Below, in pieces: positions 32,648 to 40,689 of a stretch of 43,258 nt of DNA. Source of the stretch: an uncultured Bacteroidaceae bacterium (GTDB taxonomy: Bacteria > Bacteroidota > Bacteroidia > Bacteroidales > Bacteroidaceae); assembly GCA_944320785.1 (NCBI GenBank), contig CALUIR010000023.1, forward strand, positions 1 to 43,258, given 5' to 3'. Below the pieces are notes generated by a model. That model made no database searches, was not told the origin of the DNA, and saw only the letters and a list, made by a program, of their open reading frames with translations. The translations under genes were made by a program, and so were the position numbers. The first letter of the stretch is position 1. Every line of letters starts with the position of its first letter.

Positions 32648-35125
32648 ATGCAAAAGCAAAGCAAATGGATTAAATTTGAAGTGGCCGTGGGCTACATCCT
32701 GCTCATCTCGCTATTGGTGTATTCCGTCCTGTTCGTCTATCAGGAAATGGAACAATTGGCCGAACCTGACGTGTACGAAGAAGAAATGGAAACAAAACGG
32801 AAACTGCTGAACAGCACGCTGGCCCAACTGTACGAGGCAGAAGCCATCGGGCAATCACTCAGCATGGGCAACCTGTCAGACTATCCCACCTACCGGAAAG
32901 CCATGCGCAAGGCATCGGCGCTGATTGACAGCCTGCGCCAACAAACCTCAGATTCCCTGCAATGGCAACGCATGGACAGCATCACCTGGCTGCTGTCAAG
33001 GAAAGAACAAAACATGCTGGGACTGCTGGGAGCGCTCAACGACACAACCTTGGATCATGCCTACCAACAGAACGTGCAGCAAATCATCGAACGGCAAGAC
33101 TCTGTGGTAAAACAAAAACGGGTACAGAAGAAAGTTGTCATGAAACAGGATTCCTACCAAGTGCCACAAGAAAAAAAAGGCTTCTTCAAACGCTTGGCAG
33201 AAGCATTCATACCCCGCAGAAGGGACACCGCCACTGTCACCAACACTTCGCACGAAATCATCACCGACACCCTGACCATGGAATACAACCCGGCCGACAC
33301 CGTGGTCAACATCCTGAGAAGCATACAGATAGTCATCAATGACAAACAGCAGAAACGGGTCAAAATGTTGCAAGCCAAAGCCGCACGCCTCCGCTACGAC
33401 AGCCAGATACTGACTTCCCAAATCAACCAGATACTGAGGGACTTCGAGCAAGAGGAAATCAACCGCTCGCTGGCAAGAATGGAGCAAGTGCAACTCATCC
33501 GGCAAGAATCCATGCAGACCATCGGGAAGATAGCCATCGGATCTGCCGCATTGGCGCTCATATTCTTAATCTTCATCTGGAGGGACATTACCAAAAGCAA
33601 CCGCTACCGGCGTGAATTGGAAAAAGCCAAACAAAAAGCAGAAGACCTGCTGAAAACACGCGAACGGCTGATGCTGACCATCACCCACGACCTCAAAGCA
33701 CCCGTCGGTTCCATCATCGGCTACATCGACCTGCTGCAACGCCTCCTTACCGATGAACGACAGCTGAACTATCTGCGCAACATCAAACTGTCATCTGAGC
33801 ATTTGCTGAAATTAGTGAAAAGCCTGTTGGACTACCACAAATTAGACTCCAACAAGATGGAAACGAACATCCTGCCTTTCAGTCCCAAGCAGTTGTTCGA
33901 TGAAATCAACGCTTCCTTCATCCCAGTCGCCCACAAAAGGGACTTGGAATTCCACTACAGACTGACGCCGGATTTAGGCGAAAGGCTTTACCAAGGAGAC
34001 CCCTTCCGCATCCGCCAGATTGTTGACAACCTGGTTTCCAATGCCATCAAATTCACTTCCGAAGGCAATGTTTCCCTCACCGTGAATTACAATGAAGGGC
34101 AACTCATCATCCTCGTCGGCGACACCGGGAAAGGCATTGCCAAAGAAGAACAGGAAAAAATTTTCCTAGAATTCACACGGCTGAAGAACGCACAAGGCGA
34201 AGAAGGCTTCGGGCTGGGACTTGCCATCGTCCACAAATTGGTGGCATTGCTCAAGGGACACATCACGGTCAACAGCACGATAGGCAAAGGCAGCCTGTTC
34301 ACGGTATGCCTGCCATTGCCTCCCGCCACAGGGACAAAAGAAACAAGCAAGGAAACATCCACCCACCTTGCCCCGTTGCAGATCCTGCTGATTGACGATG
34401 ACCGGCTGCAATTAGACCTCACCGCCGCCATGTTGGAACAATTGAATGCCCAGCCCACATGTTGCCAGCACCCGGACGAACTGATGAAAGAACTGGAACA
34501 GCACCCATTCAACGTCCTCCTCACCGACGTGCAAATGCCCGCCATGGACGGATTCAGCTTGATAAAACGGCTGAAAGAATCCGCCATCCCTTCCGTCGCC
34601 GCCATCCCGGCCATCGCAGTCACAGCCAGGAGCGACATGGAAGAAGCAGACTTCCAGTCAAAAGGATTCATCACCTGCCTGCACAAGCCCTTTTCTTTAG
34701 AAGAACTGAAAACGGCATTGCAAAAAGCCCTGCCGCAACACGCCTTCCCAGCCATGCCATCCCTAAAGCCCGGCATGCGGCCCGCACCCGGCAACGACGC
34801 ATTGGACTTCCAGGCACTTACCGCCTTTTCGGAAGGCGACAGCCAAGCTGCACACGAAATAATAGAAACCTTCATACAAGAAACAGAAACCCACCTGCAA
34901 TCCTTGCAGAAAGCCCTGACAGAAAAGGATGCCGCCTGCATCACCGCCTTAGCCCACAAGATGCTTCCCTTGATGCGCATGCTCCATGCAAAGGAATGCA
35001 TCGCCGCCTTGGCATGGTTAGAGGAACACAGGAACGGCCTCTTCACCGGCAGCATGGAAGAACAAGCCCAATCAGCCATCCTCCATATTGAAAAAATAAT
35101 AAAGGAAGGGAAAACGCTCCTCTAA
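32648..35125 (+). CDS. Hybrid sensor histidine kinase with receiver and Hpt domains
   Basis: 825 aa. Two membrane spans (about 13-31 and 293-311) enclose a ~260-residue periplasmic sensor, predicted helical. The cytoplasmic part has, in order: HisKA with TITHDLKAP (His347); HATPase with VDNLVSNAIKFT (Asn465) and GDTGKGI (491-497); a receiver with LIDDD and LLTDVQMP (Asp627); and an Hpt-like C-terminus with ALAHKML (His770). A full phosphorelay His-Asp-His is thus present, and the next acceptor would be the receiver of the sigma-54 regulator encoded 72 bp downstream. The signal is unknown. Confidence 0.93.
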   Translation: MQKQSKWIKFEVAVGYILLISLLVYSVLFVYQEMEQLAEPDVYEEEMETKRKLLNSTLAQLYEAEAIGQSLSMGNLSDYPTYRKAMRKASALIDSLRQQTSDSLQWQRMDSITWLLSRKEQNMLGLLGALNDTTLDHAYQQNVQQIIERQDSVVKQKRVQKKVVMKQDSYQVPQEKKGFFKRLAEAFIPRRRDTATVTNTSHEIITDTLTMEYNPADTVVNILRSIQIVINDKQQKRVKMLQAKAARLRYDSQILTSQINQILRDFEQEEINRSLARMEQVQLIRQESMQTIGKIAIGSAALALIFLIFIWRDITKSNRYRRELEKAKQKAEDLLKTRERLMLTITHDLKAPVGSIIGYIDLLQRLLTDERQLNYLRNIKLSSEHLLKLVKSLLDYHKLDSNKMETNILPFSPKQLFDEINASFIPVAHKRDLEFHYRLTPDLGERLYQGDPFRIRQIVDNLVSNAIKFTSEGNVSLTVNYNEGQLIILVGDTGKGIAKEEQEKIFLEFTRLKNAQGEEGFGLGLAIVHKLVALLKGHITVNSTIGKGSLFTVCLPLPPATGTKETSKETSTHLAPLQILLIDDDRLQLDLTAAMLEQLNAQPTCCQHPDELMKELEQHPFNVLLTDVQMPAMDGFSLIKRLKESAIPSVAAIPAIAVTARSDMEEADFQSKGFITCLHKPFSLEELKTALQKALPQHAFPAMPSLKPGMRPAPGNDALDFQALTAFSEGDSQAAHEIIETFIQETETHLQSLQKALTEKDAACITALAHKMLPLMRMLHAKECIAALAWLEEHRNGLFTGSMEEQAQSAILHIEKIIKEGKTLL

Positions 35126-35197
35126 ATATAAAAGTTATTAACATACGAATAGGGTAAAGGAAAGAAACGTATTTTTGCAAAAGCAAAGCATATCAAA

Positions 35198-36574
35198 ATG
35201 GCCGCCTCCATACTAATCATAGAAGATGACATTACCTTTGGAATCATGCTGAAAACATGGCTCTCCAAAAAAGGCTTCACGGTGGATACCGCCAGCAGCA
35301 TTGCGCATGCACGCAAGCAGCTCCTGAACCATGCGTATGGGTTGGTGTTGTCAGACCTTCGCCTGCCGGACGGCGATGGCATCCAATTGTTGGAATGGAT
35401 GAACGGAAAGAAGCTGCATCTTCCTCTGATCATCATGACCGGGTACGCGGAAGTGCAGACCGCTGTCACGGCCATCAAGTCCGGGGCAAGCGATTACATA
35501 TCCAAGCCTGTCAACCCGGATGAACTGCTGAAAAAAATCAACGATGCCCTAGCCAATCCACAGCCAGCCACCAACGAAATCCCAAAGAAAAAAACGTCAT
35601 CTCCTGAACATCCTGCCGGAAACCATCACCCCAACCATCAGGCATGGCAAGAAAACTTCTTGGAAGGAAACAGCGAAGCGGCCAAACAATTGTACAACTA
35701 TGTACGCTTAGTGGCGCCGACATCCATGTCGGTGCTGATAAACGGAGCCAGCGGAACCGGGAAAGAATACGTGGCACACCGCATCCACCAGCTAAGCGAC
35801 AGGGCCGACAAGCCTTTCATTGCCATCGATTGCGGCTCCATTCCCAAAGAACTCGCCGCTTCTGAATTCTTCGGCCATGTGAAAGGTTCGTTCACAGGGG
35901 CTTTGACCAACAAGACAGGAGCTTTCGTTGCAGCCAACGGAGGAACCATATTCTTGGACGAAATCGGGAACCTCAGCTACGAAGTGCAGGTGCAGCTGCT
36001 GAGGGCTTTGCAGGAACGCCGCGTGCGTCCCGTCGGGTCCATCGAAGAAATCGAAGTAAACATCCGTTTCATCTCTGCCACCAATGAAGACCTGCAACTA
36101 GCCATCAAAAAAGGAGCTTTCCGGGAAGACCTTTACCACCGCATCAACGAATTCACACTCAAGATGCCAAGCCTGAAAGAACGCAAGGAAGACATCTTGC
36201 TGTTTGCCAATTTCTTCCTCGACCAAGCCAACAAAGAATTAGGCAAACACCTGCTCGGGTTCGACTTCAAAGCAGCTGAAACCATACAAAACTACCAATG
36301 GCCCGGCAACCTAAGGCAACTGAAAAACACGGTAAGGCGCGCCACGTTATTGGCACAAAACGACTATATCGGCATCAGCGACTTAGGGTACGACATGAAA
36401 GAAGAACCCCTCGGCAACGTTTCTTTCCCGTTACGCGACGAGAAAAGGGAAAAAGAGCAGATATTGGAAGCGCTCCAGCAAACCAACAACAACAAGAGCA
36501 AAGCCGCCGTGCTGTTGGGCATAGACAGGAAAACCCTCTACAACAAACTTAAACTTTACAACATAGAAGCATAA
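35198..36574 (+). CDS. Sigma-54-dependent response regulator (NtrC/AtoC type)
   Basis: 458 aa. The receiver (1-120) has IIEDD (9-11 acidic pocket), DLRLPDGDG (Asp53) and ISKPV (Lys103). The AAA+ sigma-54 interaction domain (about 150-380) has Walker A GASGTGKE (183-190), loop GSFTGA in place of the more usual GAFTGA (230-235), and Walker B IFLDEI (251-256). The C-terminal Fis-type HTH is at about 430-452 (KAAVLLGIDRKTLYNKL). It should activate RNA polymerase carrying RpoN. A TATTTTTG at 35170 may be its own -7 box. A consensus sigma-54 promoter lies 118 bp behind its stop codon and is the obvious candidate target. Confidence 0.95.
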   Translation: MAASILIIEDDITFGIMLKTWLSKKGFTVDTASSIAHARKQLLNHAYGLVLSDLRLPDGDGIQLLEWMNGKKLHLPLIIMTGYAEVQTAVTAIKSGASDYISKPVNPDELLKKINDALANPQPATNEIPKKKTSSPEHPAGNHHPNHQAWQENFLEGNSEAAKQLYNYVRLVAPTSMSVLINGASGTGKEYVAHRIHQLSDRADKPFIAIDCGSIPKELAASEFFGHVKGSFTGALTNKTGAFVAANGGTIFLDEIGNLSYEVQVQLLRALQERRVRPVGSIEEIEVNIRFISATNEDLQLAIKKGAFREDLYHRINEFTLKMPSLKERKEDILLFANFFLDQANKELGKHLLGFDFKAAETIQNYQWPGNLRQLKNTVRRATLLAQNDYIGISDLGYDMKEEPLGNVSFPLRDEKREKEQILEALQQTNNNKSKAAVLLGIDRKTLYNKLKLYNIEA

Positions 36575-36598
36575 CAGGGGAATCTTTACACAACACCA

Positions 36599-36624
36599 TC
36601 CACACGTTTCCACACTTTCCACAC
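36599..36624. promoter_or_regulatory. Candidate activator-binding repeats upstream of the sigma-54 promoter
   Basis: Two perfect tandem 9-mers TTTCCACAC (36607-36615 and 36616-36624) are preceded by TCCACAC (36599-36605). They lie about 95-120 bp upstream of the predicted start site, a normal distance for enhancer sites of NtrC-type activators. Binding is inferred. Confidence 0.4.
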
Positions 36625-36692
36625 CCGCAAAGAGGACATCGCATCTTTATGTTTTACTGTATTCCAATGCATTGCAGCATTCATGCCCATAT

Positions 36693-36708
36693 TGGCACGC
36701 TTCTTGCA
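36693..36708 (+). promoter_or_regulatory. Consensus sigma-54 (-24/-12) promoter
   Basis: TGGCACG-CTTC-TTGCA, with a preceding T, matches the RpoN consensus YTGGCACGrNNNTTGCW except for one weakly conserved position. GG (36694-36695) and GC (36706-36707) are exactly 12 bp apart. The predicted transcription start is about 36718-36720, reading rightward away from the sigma-54 regulator gene. Confidence 0.85.
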
Positions 36709-36718
36709 AGTCTTTATG

Positions 36719-36837
36719 TGAACGAATAGGTTGGACCAATACATCCTATTCAATCAGCATAACATTTAAGCACAGACGTTTCTATTTGAGAGAATGGCCG
36801 CTGCCTGTATTAGCGAATACAAGGCAGCGGCTTTTTT
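36719..36837 (+). ncRNA. Candidate sigma-54-dependent small RNA (~120 nt)
   Basis: The segment runs from the predicted sigma-54 start to the last T of a strong terminator. It begins with a stem-loop: GAATAGG (36724-36730) / CCTATTC (36745-36751), with inner TTG/CAA. A single-stranded AU-rich linker follows (about 36752-36796), then the terminator hairpin. No convincing ORF exists; the only ATG (36795) reads into the terminator (18 codons, MAACISEYKAAAFL...). This 5' hairpin, open linker and 3' terminator form typical trans-acting sRNAs. Its place next to a sigma-54 activator and sensor kinase recalls qrr/luxO and glmY/glrR loci. Expression and function are untested here. Confidence 0.65.
36797..36837 (+). 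terminator. Strong intrinsic terminator of the candidate sRNA
   Basis: The stem GCCGCTGCCT / AGGCAGCGGC, extended by GTATT/AATAC with loop AGCG, is followed by six T residues. It lies 8 bp before the stop codon of the convergent pseudouridine synthase gene. Confidence 0.92.
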
Positions 36838-36844
36838 GCCCATT

Positions 36845-37519
36845 TCAGCATAATGGCTCAAATGCCTTCCACAGCCTGTCTTCCGGCAAAGGCGCCTCTA
36901 CCTCTATCTGCTTTTTAGACACAGGATGCACGAAGCTCACCTTCCGCGCCAGCAGGCTGATGCTGCCGTCAGGGTTTGAGCGCGGGAACCCATATTTCAG
37001 GTCCCCTTTGATCGGGCAGCCTATCTTGGCCAGTTGGCAACGGATTTGGTGATGCCTGCCTGTTTTCAGATGGACCTCTAGCAAATAATAGCGGTCTGAA
37101 CGCGCGATGACCTTATAGGAAAGGAGGGCTTTCTTGGAATCCTTCACTTCCTTGTCATAGGCATAGGACTTGTTTTGCTTCTCATTGCGCACCAGGTAAT
37201 GGCACAATTCCGCTTCATCCTGCTTCGGACGGTCTTTCACAATCGCCCAATAAGTTTTCTGCACCTCTCCGTTCCTGAACAGGTCATTCAGGCGCGCCAA
37301 AGCCTTGCTGGTCTTCGCGAACACCACCAAGCCGCTCACCGGGCGGTCCAGCCGATGCACTACGCCGAGAAACACATTCCCAGGCTTGCAATACTCCTCT
37401 TTCAGGTATTCCTTTATCTTTTCCGAAAGAGGAGTATCGCCAGTCTTGTCGCCTTGGACAATCTCTGAACAGTCCTTGTTGACAATGATGATATGGTTGT
37501 CTTCGTAAACAACAGTCAT
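36845..37519 (-). CDS. RluA-family RNA pseudouridine synthase
   Basis: 224 aa. The catalytic motif HRLDRPVSGLVVFAKT carries Asp58. KTGRHHQIRCQLAKIGCPI and the C-terminal strands complete the RluA/YqcB fold. No N-terminal S4 domain is present, so it is a short RluA/TruC-like enzyme that modifies uridines in rRNA or tRNA; the target site cannot be told. The start lies 3 bp behind the fabG stop, so it is the last gene of a leftward tetR-fabG-rluA-like run. Confidence 0.9.
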   Translation of the reverse strand: MTVVYEDNHIIIVNKDCSEIVQGDKTGDTPLSEKIKEYLKEEYCKPGNVFLGVVHRLDRPVSGLVVFAKTSKALARLNDLFRNGEVQKTYWAIVKDRPKQDEAELCHYLVRNEKQNKSYAYDKEVKDSKKALLSYKVIARSDRYYLLEVHLKTGRHHQIRCQLAKIGCPIKGDLKYGFPRSNPDGSISLLARKVSFVHPVSKKQIEVEAPLPEDRLWKAFEPLC

Positions 37520-37522
37520 CGC

Positions 37523-38269
37523 TTACATGTTCATGCCGCCATCCACTTGGATAACCTGTCCGCTGACATAAGAAGACAAGTCCGATGCGAGGAACAAAGC
37601 CACATCAGCCACGTCCTCCGGCGTGCCGCCCCGGCGGAGAGGAATCTTCTTGCACCATTCTTCCTTCACTTCATCTGACAATTTCGCCGTCATGTCCGTG
37701 ATGATGAAGCCCGGAGCAATGGCATTCGCACGGATTCCGCGTGAACCCAACTCCTGAGCGATGGATTTGGCCAACCCTATCATGCCGGCTTTTGAGGCCG
37801 AATAATTGCATTGCCCGGCATTGCCGTGAACGCCTACCACGGAAGCCATATTGATGATGCTCCCCTGCTTTTGGCGCAACATAATCGGGGTGCAGGCATG
37901 GATGAAGTTGAAAGCAGATTTCAGATTGACCGTAAGCACCGCATCCCACTGCGCCTCGCTCATGCGCATCATCAGGCCGTCTTTCGTGATGCCTGCATTG
38001 TTGACCAAGATATCGATGCTGCCAAATTCTTCCTTGACTTGATTCACCACCGTCTGCGTCTCCTCAAAATTGGCGGCATTGGATGCATACCCTTTTGCCT
38101 TTATCCCGAAAGCTTCCAACTCACGAACCGTGTTTTCTGCATTCCCGTCTATCACAAGGTCTGTAAATGCAACGTTTGCGCCTTCAGACGCATACTTCAA
38201 GGCAATGGCTTTTCCAATGCCCCGCGCAGCACCCGTAATCAGCGCTGTCTTACCATTCAATAATCCCAT
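37523..38269 (-). CDS. fabG: 3-oxoacyl-[acyl-carrier-protein] reductase
   Basis: 248 aa from the ATG at 38269 (MGLLNGKTALITGAARGIGK); an upstream TTG would add only two residues. It is a classical short-chain dehydrogenase with NADPH motif TGAARGIG (12-19), NNAG (90-93) and catalytic Ser143, Tyr156 and Lys160 (YSASK). The C-terminus is GQVIQVDGGMNM. It reduces 3-ketoacyl-ACP in fatty-acid elongation. Gene order with tetR upstream (26 bp) suggests local regulation. The 8 nt before the start codon region (mRNA CUGAUUGA) are complementary to the linker of the candidate sRNA; this may be chance. Confidence 0.93.
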   Translation of the reverse strand: MGLLNGKTALITGAARGIGKAIALKYASEGANVAFTDLVIDGNAENTVRELEAFGIKAKGYASNAANFEETQTVVNQVKEEFGSIDILVNNAGITKDGLMMRMSEAQWDAVLTVNLKSAFNFIHACTPIMLRQKQGSIINMASVVGVHGNAGQCNYSASKAGMIGLAKSIAQELGSRGIRANAIAPGFIITDMTAKLSDEVKEEWCKKIPLRRGGTPEDVADVALFLASDLSSYVSGQVIQVDGGMNM

Positions 38270-38295
38270 AATCAATCAGTTTAAATGTATTTGAA

Positions 38296-38886
38296 TCATA
38301 TTGTTTGCCTTTGCAATGCATTGAACACGATGTTGCGCACGTACTGCCGCCGTGTCTTCATGTCCAAGCCCAATTCCAGATGCCCGCGTATGTAGGGCAC
38401 CTCAATCCCTTTCAGGCAATAATGCAGCACCACGGCGGTCAGCTTCGTGTCGTCAATCTTGAAAATGCCTTTCTCTTTCCCTTCCTCCAGCACGGCCTCA
38501 AACAGCAGCACTTCCCGCATGTCAAACTTCTTACGCACCTTTTCCACCTTCCAAATGTCACGGAAGAAAACGGCACGCAACGTGCCGTTGCGGTAAACCA
38601 CCTCCTTCACCATGTCCAAGCGGGTGAAAATCATCTCCAGCAATTTCTCATCCGGCGGCAAGTCCCGGTCCATCACTTCCTGCACTTTCCTCGACAATAC
38701 CTCCAATTCAGACTCCACGACCGCCAGATAAACTTCCTCCTTATTCTTAAAATAAGTGTACAACGTGCGCCTGCCACGCTTGGAAGCAGCGGCAATGCCA
38801 TTCATCGTTGCGTTTTCAACCCCGACTTTCGCAAAAAGTTGCCGGGCGGCATTCACGATTTCCCTTCTTGTCTGCGAAACAGCCAT
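38296..38886 (-). CDS. TetR-family transcriptional regulator
   Basis: 196 aa from the ATG at 38886 (MAVSQTRREIVNAARQLFAK); the open frame upstream is not TetR-like. The N-terminal HTH covers about residues 6-52, with VENATMNGIAAASKRGRRTLYTYF (recognition helix near RRTLYTYF). The C-terminal ~140 residues are helical and would bind a ligand. Its place 26 bp before fabG suggests control of the fabG-rluA-like unit, possibly in response to acyl compounds, by analogy only. Confidence 0.88.
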   Translation of the reverse strand: MAVSQTRREIVNAARQLFAKVGVENATMNGIAAASKRGRRTLYTYFKNKEEVYLAVVESELEVLSRKVQEVMDRDLPPDEKLLEMIFTRLDMVKEVVYRNGTLRAVFFRDIWKVEKVRKKFDMREVLLFEAVLEEGKEKGIFKIDDTKLTAVVLHYCLKGIEVPYIRGHLELGLDMKTRRQYVRNIVFNALQRQTI

Positions 38887-39057
38887 AAGATGCACATTGT
38901 ATGAAAAGATGAGCAAAAATACGGCTTTTCCACCGACCAAACAAATATTCTGCGCCACTTCTGCCAAAAAATCTGCCGGGACAGCATGCATTCCAACACT
39001 TTCCACGCTCTGAATCAGCAAGGAACTTCCTAATCAAAAAAATATTTCATCTTTTGC

Positions 39058-39088
39058 TTGCACAGTTCAATCATAAGCCGTACCTTTG
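39058..39088 (+). promoter_or_regulatory. Promoter of the initiator tRNA gene
   Basis: TTG (39058-39060), 20 bp and TACCTTTG (39081-39088), ending 17 bp before the tRNA 5' end. Confidence 0.7.
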
Positions 39089-39105
39089 CGCCACGAAAAG
39101 AAAAT

Positions 39106-39178
<73 letters not shown>

Positions 39179-39191
39179 CGCTTCTTAAGAG

Positions 39192-39234
39192 ACAGGATGC
39201 ATCCGAAGGAATCTGAAAGTGCATCCTGTTTTGC
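39192..39234 (+). terminator. Terminator of the tRNA-fMet gene
   Basis: The 10-bp stem ACAGGATGCA (39192-39201) / TGCATCCTGT (39220-39229) is followed by TTTTGCTTTT. Confidence 0.8.
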
Positions 39235-39353
39235 TTTTTATTACTTCCGCCAAAGGAAACCGGGCATATCCCGGAAAAACTTCTCCCCGGATTTCCATCC
39301 CACGGCAAATTTCCTTAACTTTGGCTTCATCTACCATTTATCTGTCAAACGCT

Positions 39354-40523
39354 ATGAAAAAAAGGAATTACCACATCACCCCGGAATGGGTGGACAAGCT
39401 GACGAAGTGCGAGATATTCGTGTTCGGCAGCAACCTGCAAGGGCAACATCACGGCGGTGCAGCCAGGATGGCTCACGAAAAGTTCGGCGCCGAATGGGGT
39501 GCAGGCAACGGACGGACAGGCCGGTGCTATGCCATCCCTACCATGCACGGCGGGCTGGAAGACATCCGCCCCTACGTGGAGCAATTCATCGACTATGCTG
39601 CCGCGCATCCCGACAACCGTTTCCTGTTGACACGCATAGGATGCGGCATTGCCGGGTTCACGGACAGGGAGATGGCGCCCCTGTTTGAACGCTGCCTGGA
39701 CTTGCCGAATGTATCTATCCCCAAAGAATGGATTCCATACATCTCCATCGGGCGACAGATTGACGCCGGGGCAGGCGGCCTTATCGAGAAGGGACGCGAC
39801 GAAGCCCCGGAGACCATCACCGAAGAAGTGTTGCGGGAACTTTGCAGGGAATACCGCTACGAAATCGCAACCGGCATCACGAAGAACGCGCCAAGCATCA
39901 CCATCCGCTACGTCATCGGCCGCGACCGATTCGGGTATGCCCGGTTCGGCGACTTCTTTTTCGCAGGCGACGACCTCTATGTGTGGCACACGGAAGACGA
40001 ATGGGCCGATGACCACAACCAAGACATCGTGGAAGACGTGTTTGAAGATGAATGCGAAGGCCGGGGATATGCCGTCCGCAGCATCTTTGCCGGCGCAAAG
40101 ACGAAGCACAAAGACTCGCAAGGGCAATGCATCTTCACGGGCGACGTATTGGAAGTGGTCGAGCAACCGCAATACGCATTAGGGCCGCTTGCCGTGGCAG
40201 CTGCAGGCGCAGGCAACGATGGATTCTACGGTTTCCCCTTGGACAACCATTGCCTGCGGCTGGATGACGGCATGAAAAGCAACCATCTCCTCACCCGCAT
40301 CGGCACGGTGTTCTGCCAATTGGATTGGAACAACGAGCCGGAATCCATCTGGGAACTTGCGTTGCGCTTCAATGCGCCGCAAACGCCCGACGACGACAAA
40401 GGCCTGAAACGGCTGATGGCGAAATTCACGCCCAATTTCGACCAAGAGCCATGGAAATACCAGGCTTTGGAAGTAATTGGCGCGAAGTTCAATTGGGACA
40501 ACTACGGGCAAAAGCCACGCTAA
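39354..40523 (+). CDS. Macro-domain-like protein with C-terminal YopX-like region
   Basis: 389 aa from the ATG at 39354 (MKKRNYHITPEWVDKLTKCE); the open frame upstream crosses a TAACTTTG -7 box (39316-39323) and is excluded. Residues ~20-125 resemble the macro-like family often annotated as A1S_2505-type phage protein: FVFGSNLQG, then HHGGAARMAHEKFGAEWG, then AIPTM, then LLTRIGCGIAGFTDREM. Residues ~180-389 form a second domain with KDSQGQCIFTGDVLEV, which recalls YopX (phage/plasmid) proteins. Function is unknown; the macro fold suggests binding of an ADP-ribose-like ligand. It stands alone next to tRNA-fMet and may be of phage origin. Confidence 0.7.
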   Translation: MKKRNYHITPEWVDKLTKCEIFVFGSNLQGQHHGGAARMAHEKFGAEWGAGNGRTGRCYAIPTMHGGLEDIRPYVEQFIDYAAAHPDNRFLLTRIGCGIAGFTDREMAPLFERCLDLPNVSIPKEWIPYISIGRQIDAGAGGLIEKGRDEAPETITEEVLRELCREYRYEIATGITKNAPSITIRYVIGRDRFGYARFGDFFFAGDDLYVWHTEDEWADDHNQDIVEDVFEDECEGRGYAVRSIFAGAKTKHKDSQGQCIFTGDVLEVVEQPQYALGPLAVAAAGAGNDGFYGFPLDNHCLRLDDGMKSNHLLTRIGTVFCQLDWNNEPESIWELALRFNAPQTPDDDKGLKRLMAKFTPNFDQEPWKYQALEVIGAKFNWDNYGQKPR

Positions 40524-40571
40524 CTCGCGAAATCTTCCTGAAGAGTGAGGCAAAACTTTCCAATGATTTTT

Positions 40572-40679
40572 GAAAACTTCTATGAAGTTTTCCCTGCACG
40601 ATTAGTAATCGTGCAGGGAATCTTTCTTAGTAAAATTCCAAATTTTACCGATAAAATGGGCGCATTTTACCGATAAAAT
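40572..40679. repeat. Cluster of consecutive palindromes
   Basis: Several palindromes stand in a row: GAAAACTTC-TAT-GAAGTTTTC (40572-40592); a perfect 31-bp palindrome with core ACGATTAGTAATCGT (40590-40620); TAAAATT-CC-AAATTTTA (40631-40647); and two ATTTTA-CCGA-TAAAAT units 22 bp apart (40642 and 40664). The ACGATTAGTAATCGT core is shared with 14609-14671. Confidence 0.85.
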
Positions 40680-40689
40680 TTCACGGTTT

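Noticed and set aside
36795-36851. An 18-codon ORF inside the candidate sRNA.
   Set aside because: It spans the terminator hairpin and continues beyond the T-run, so it would not be translated from the terminated RNA.
39219-39353. Extension of the macro-like protein by 45 residues.
   Set aside because: The extension crosses the probable -7 box and is low in family resemblance; the ATG at 39354 begins the conserved part.
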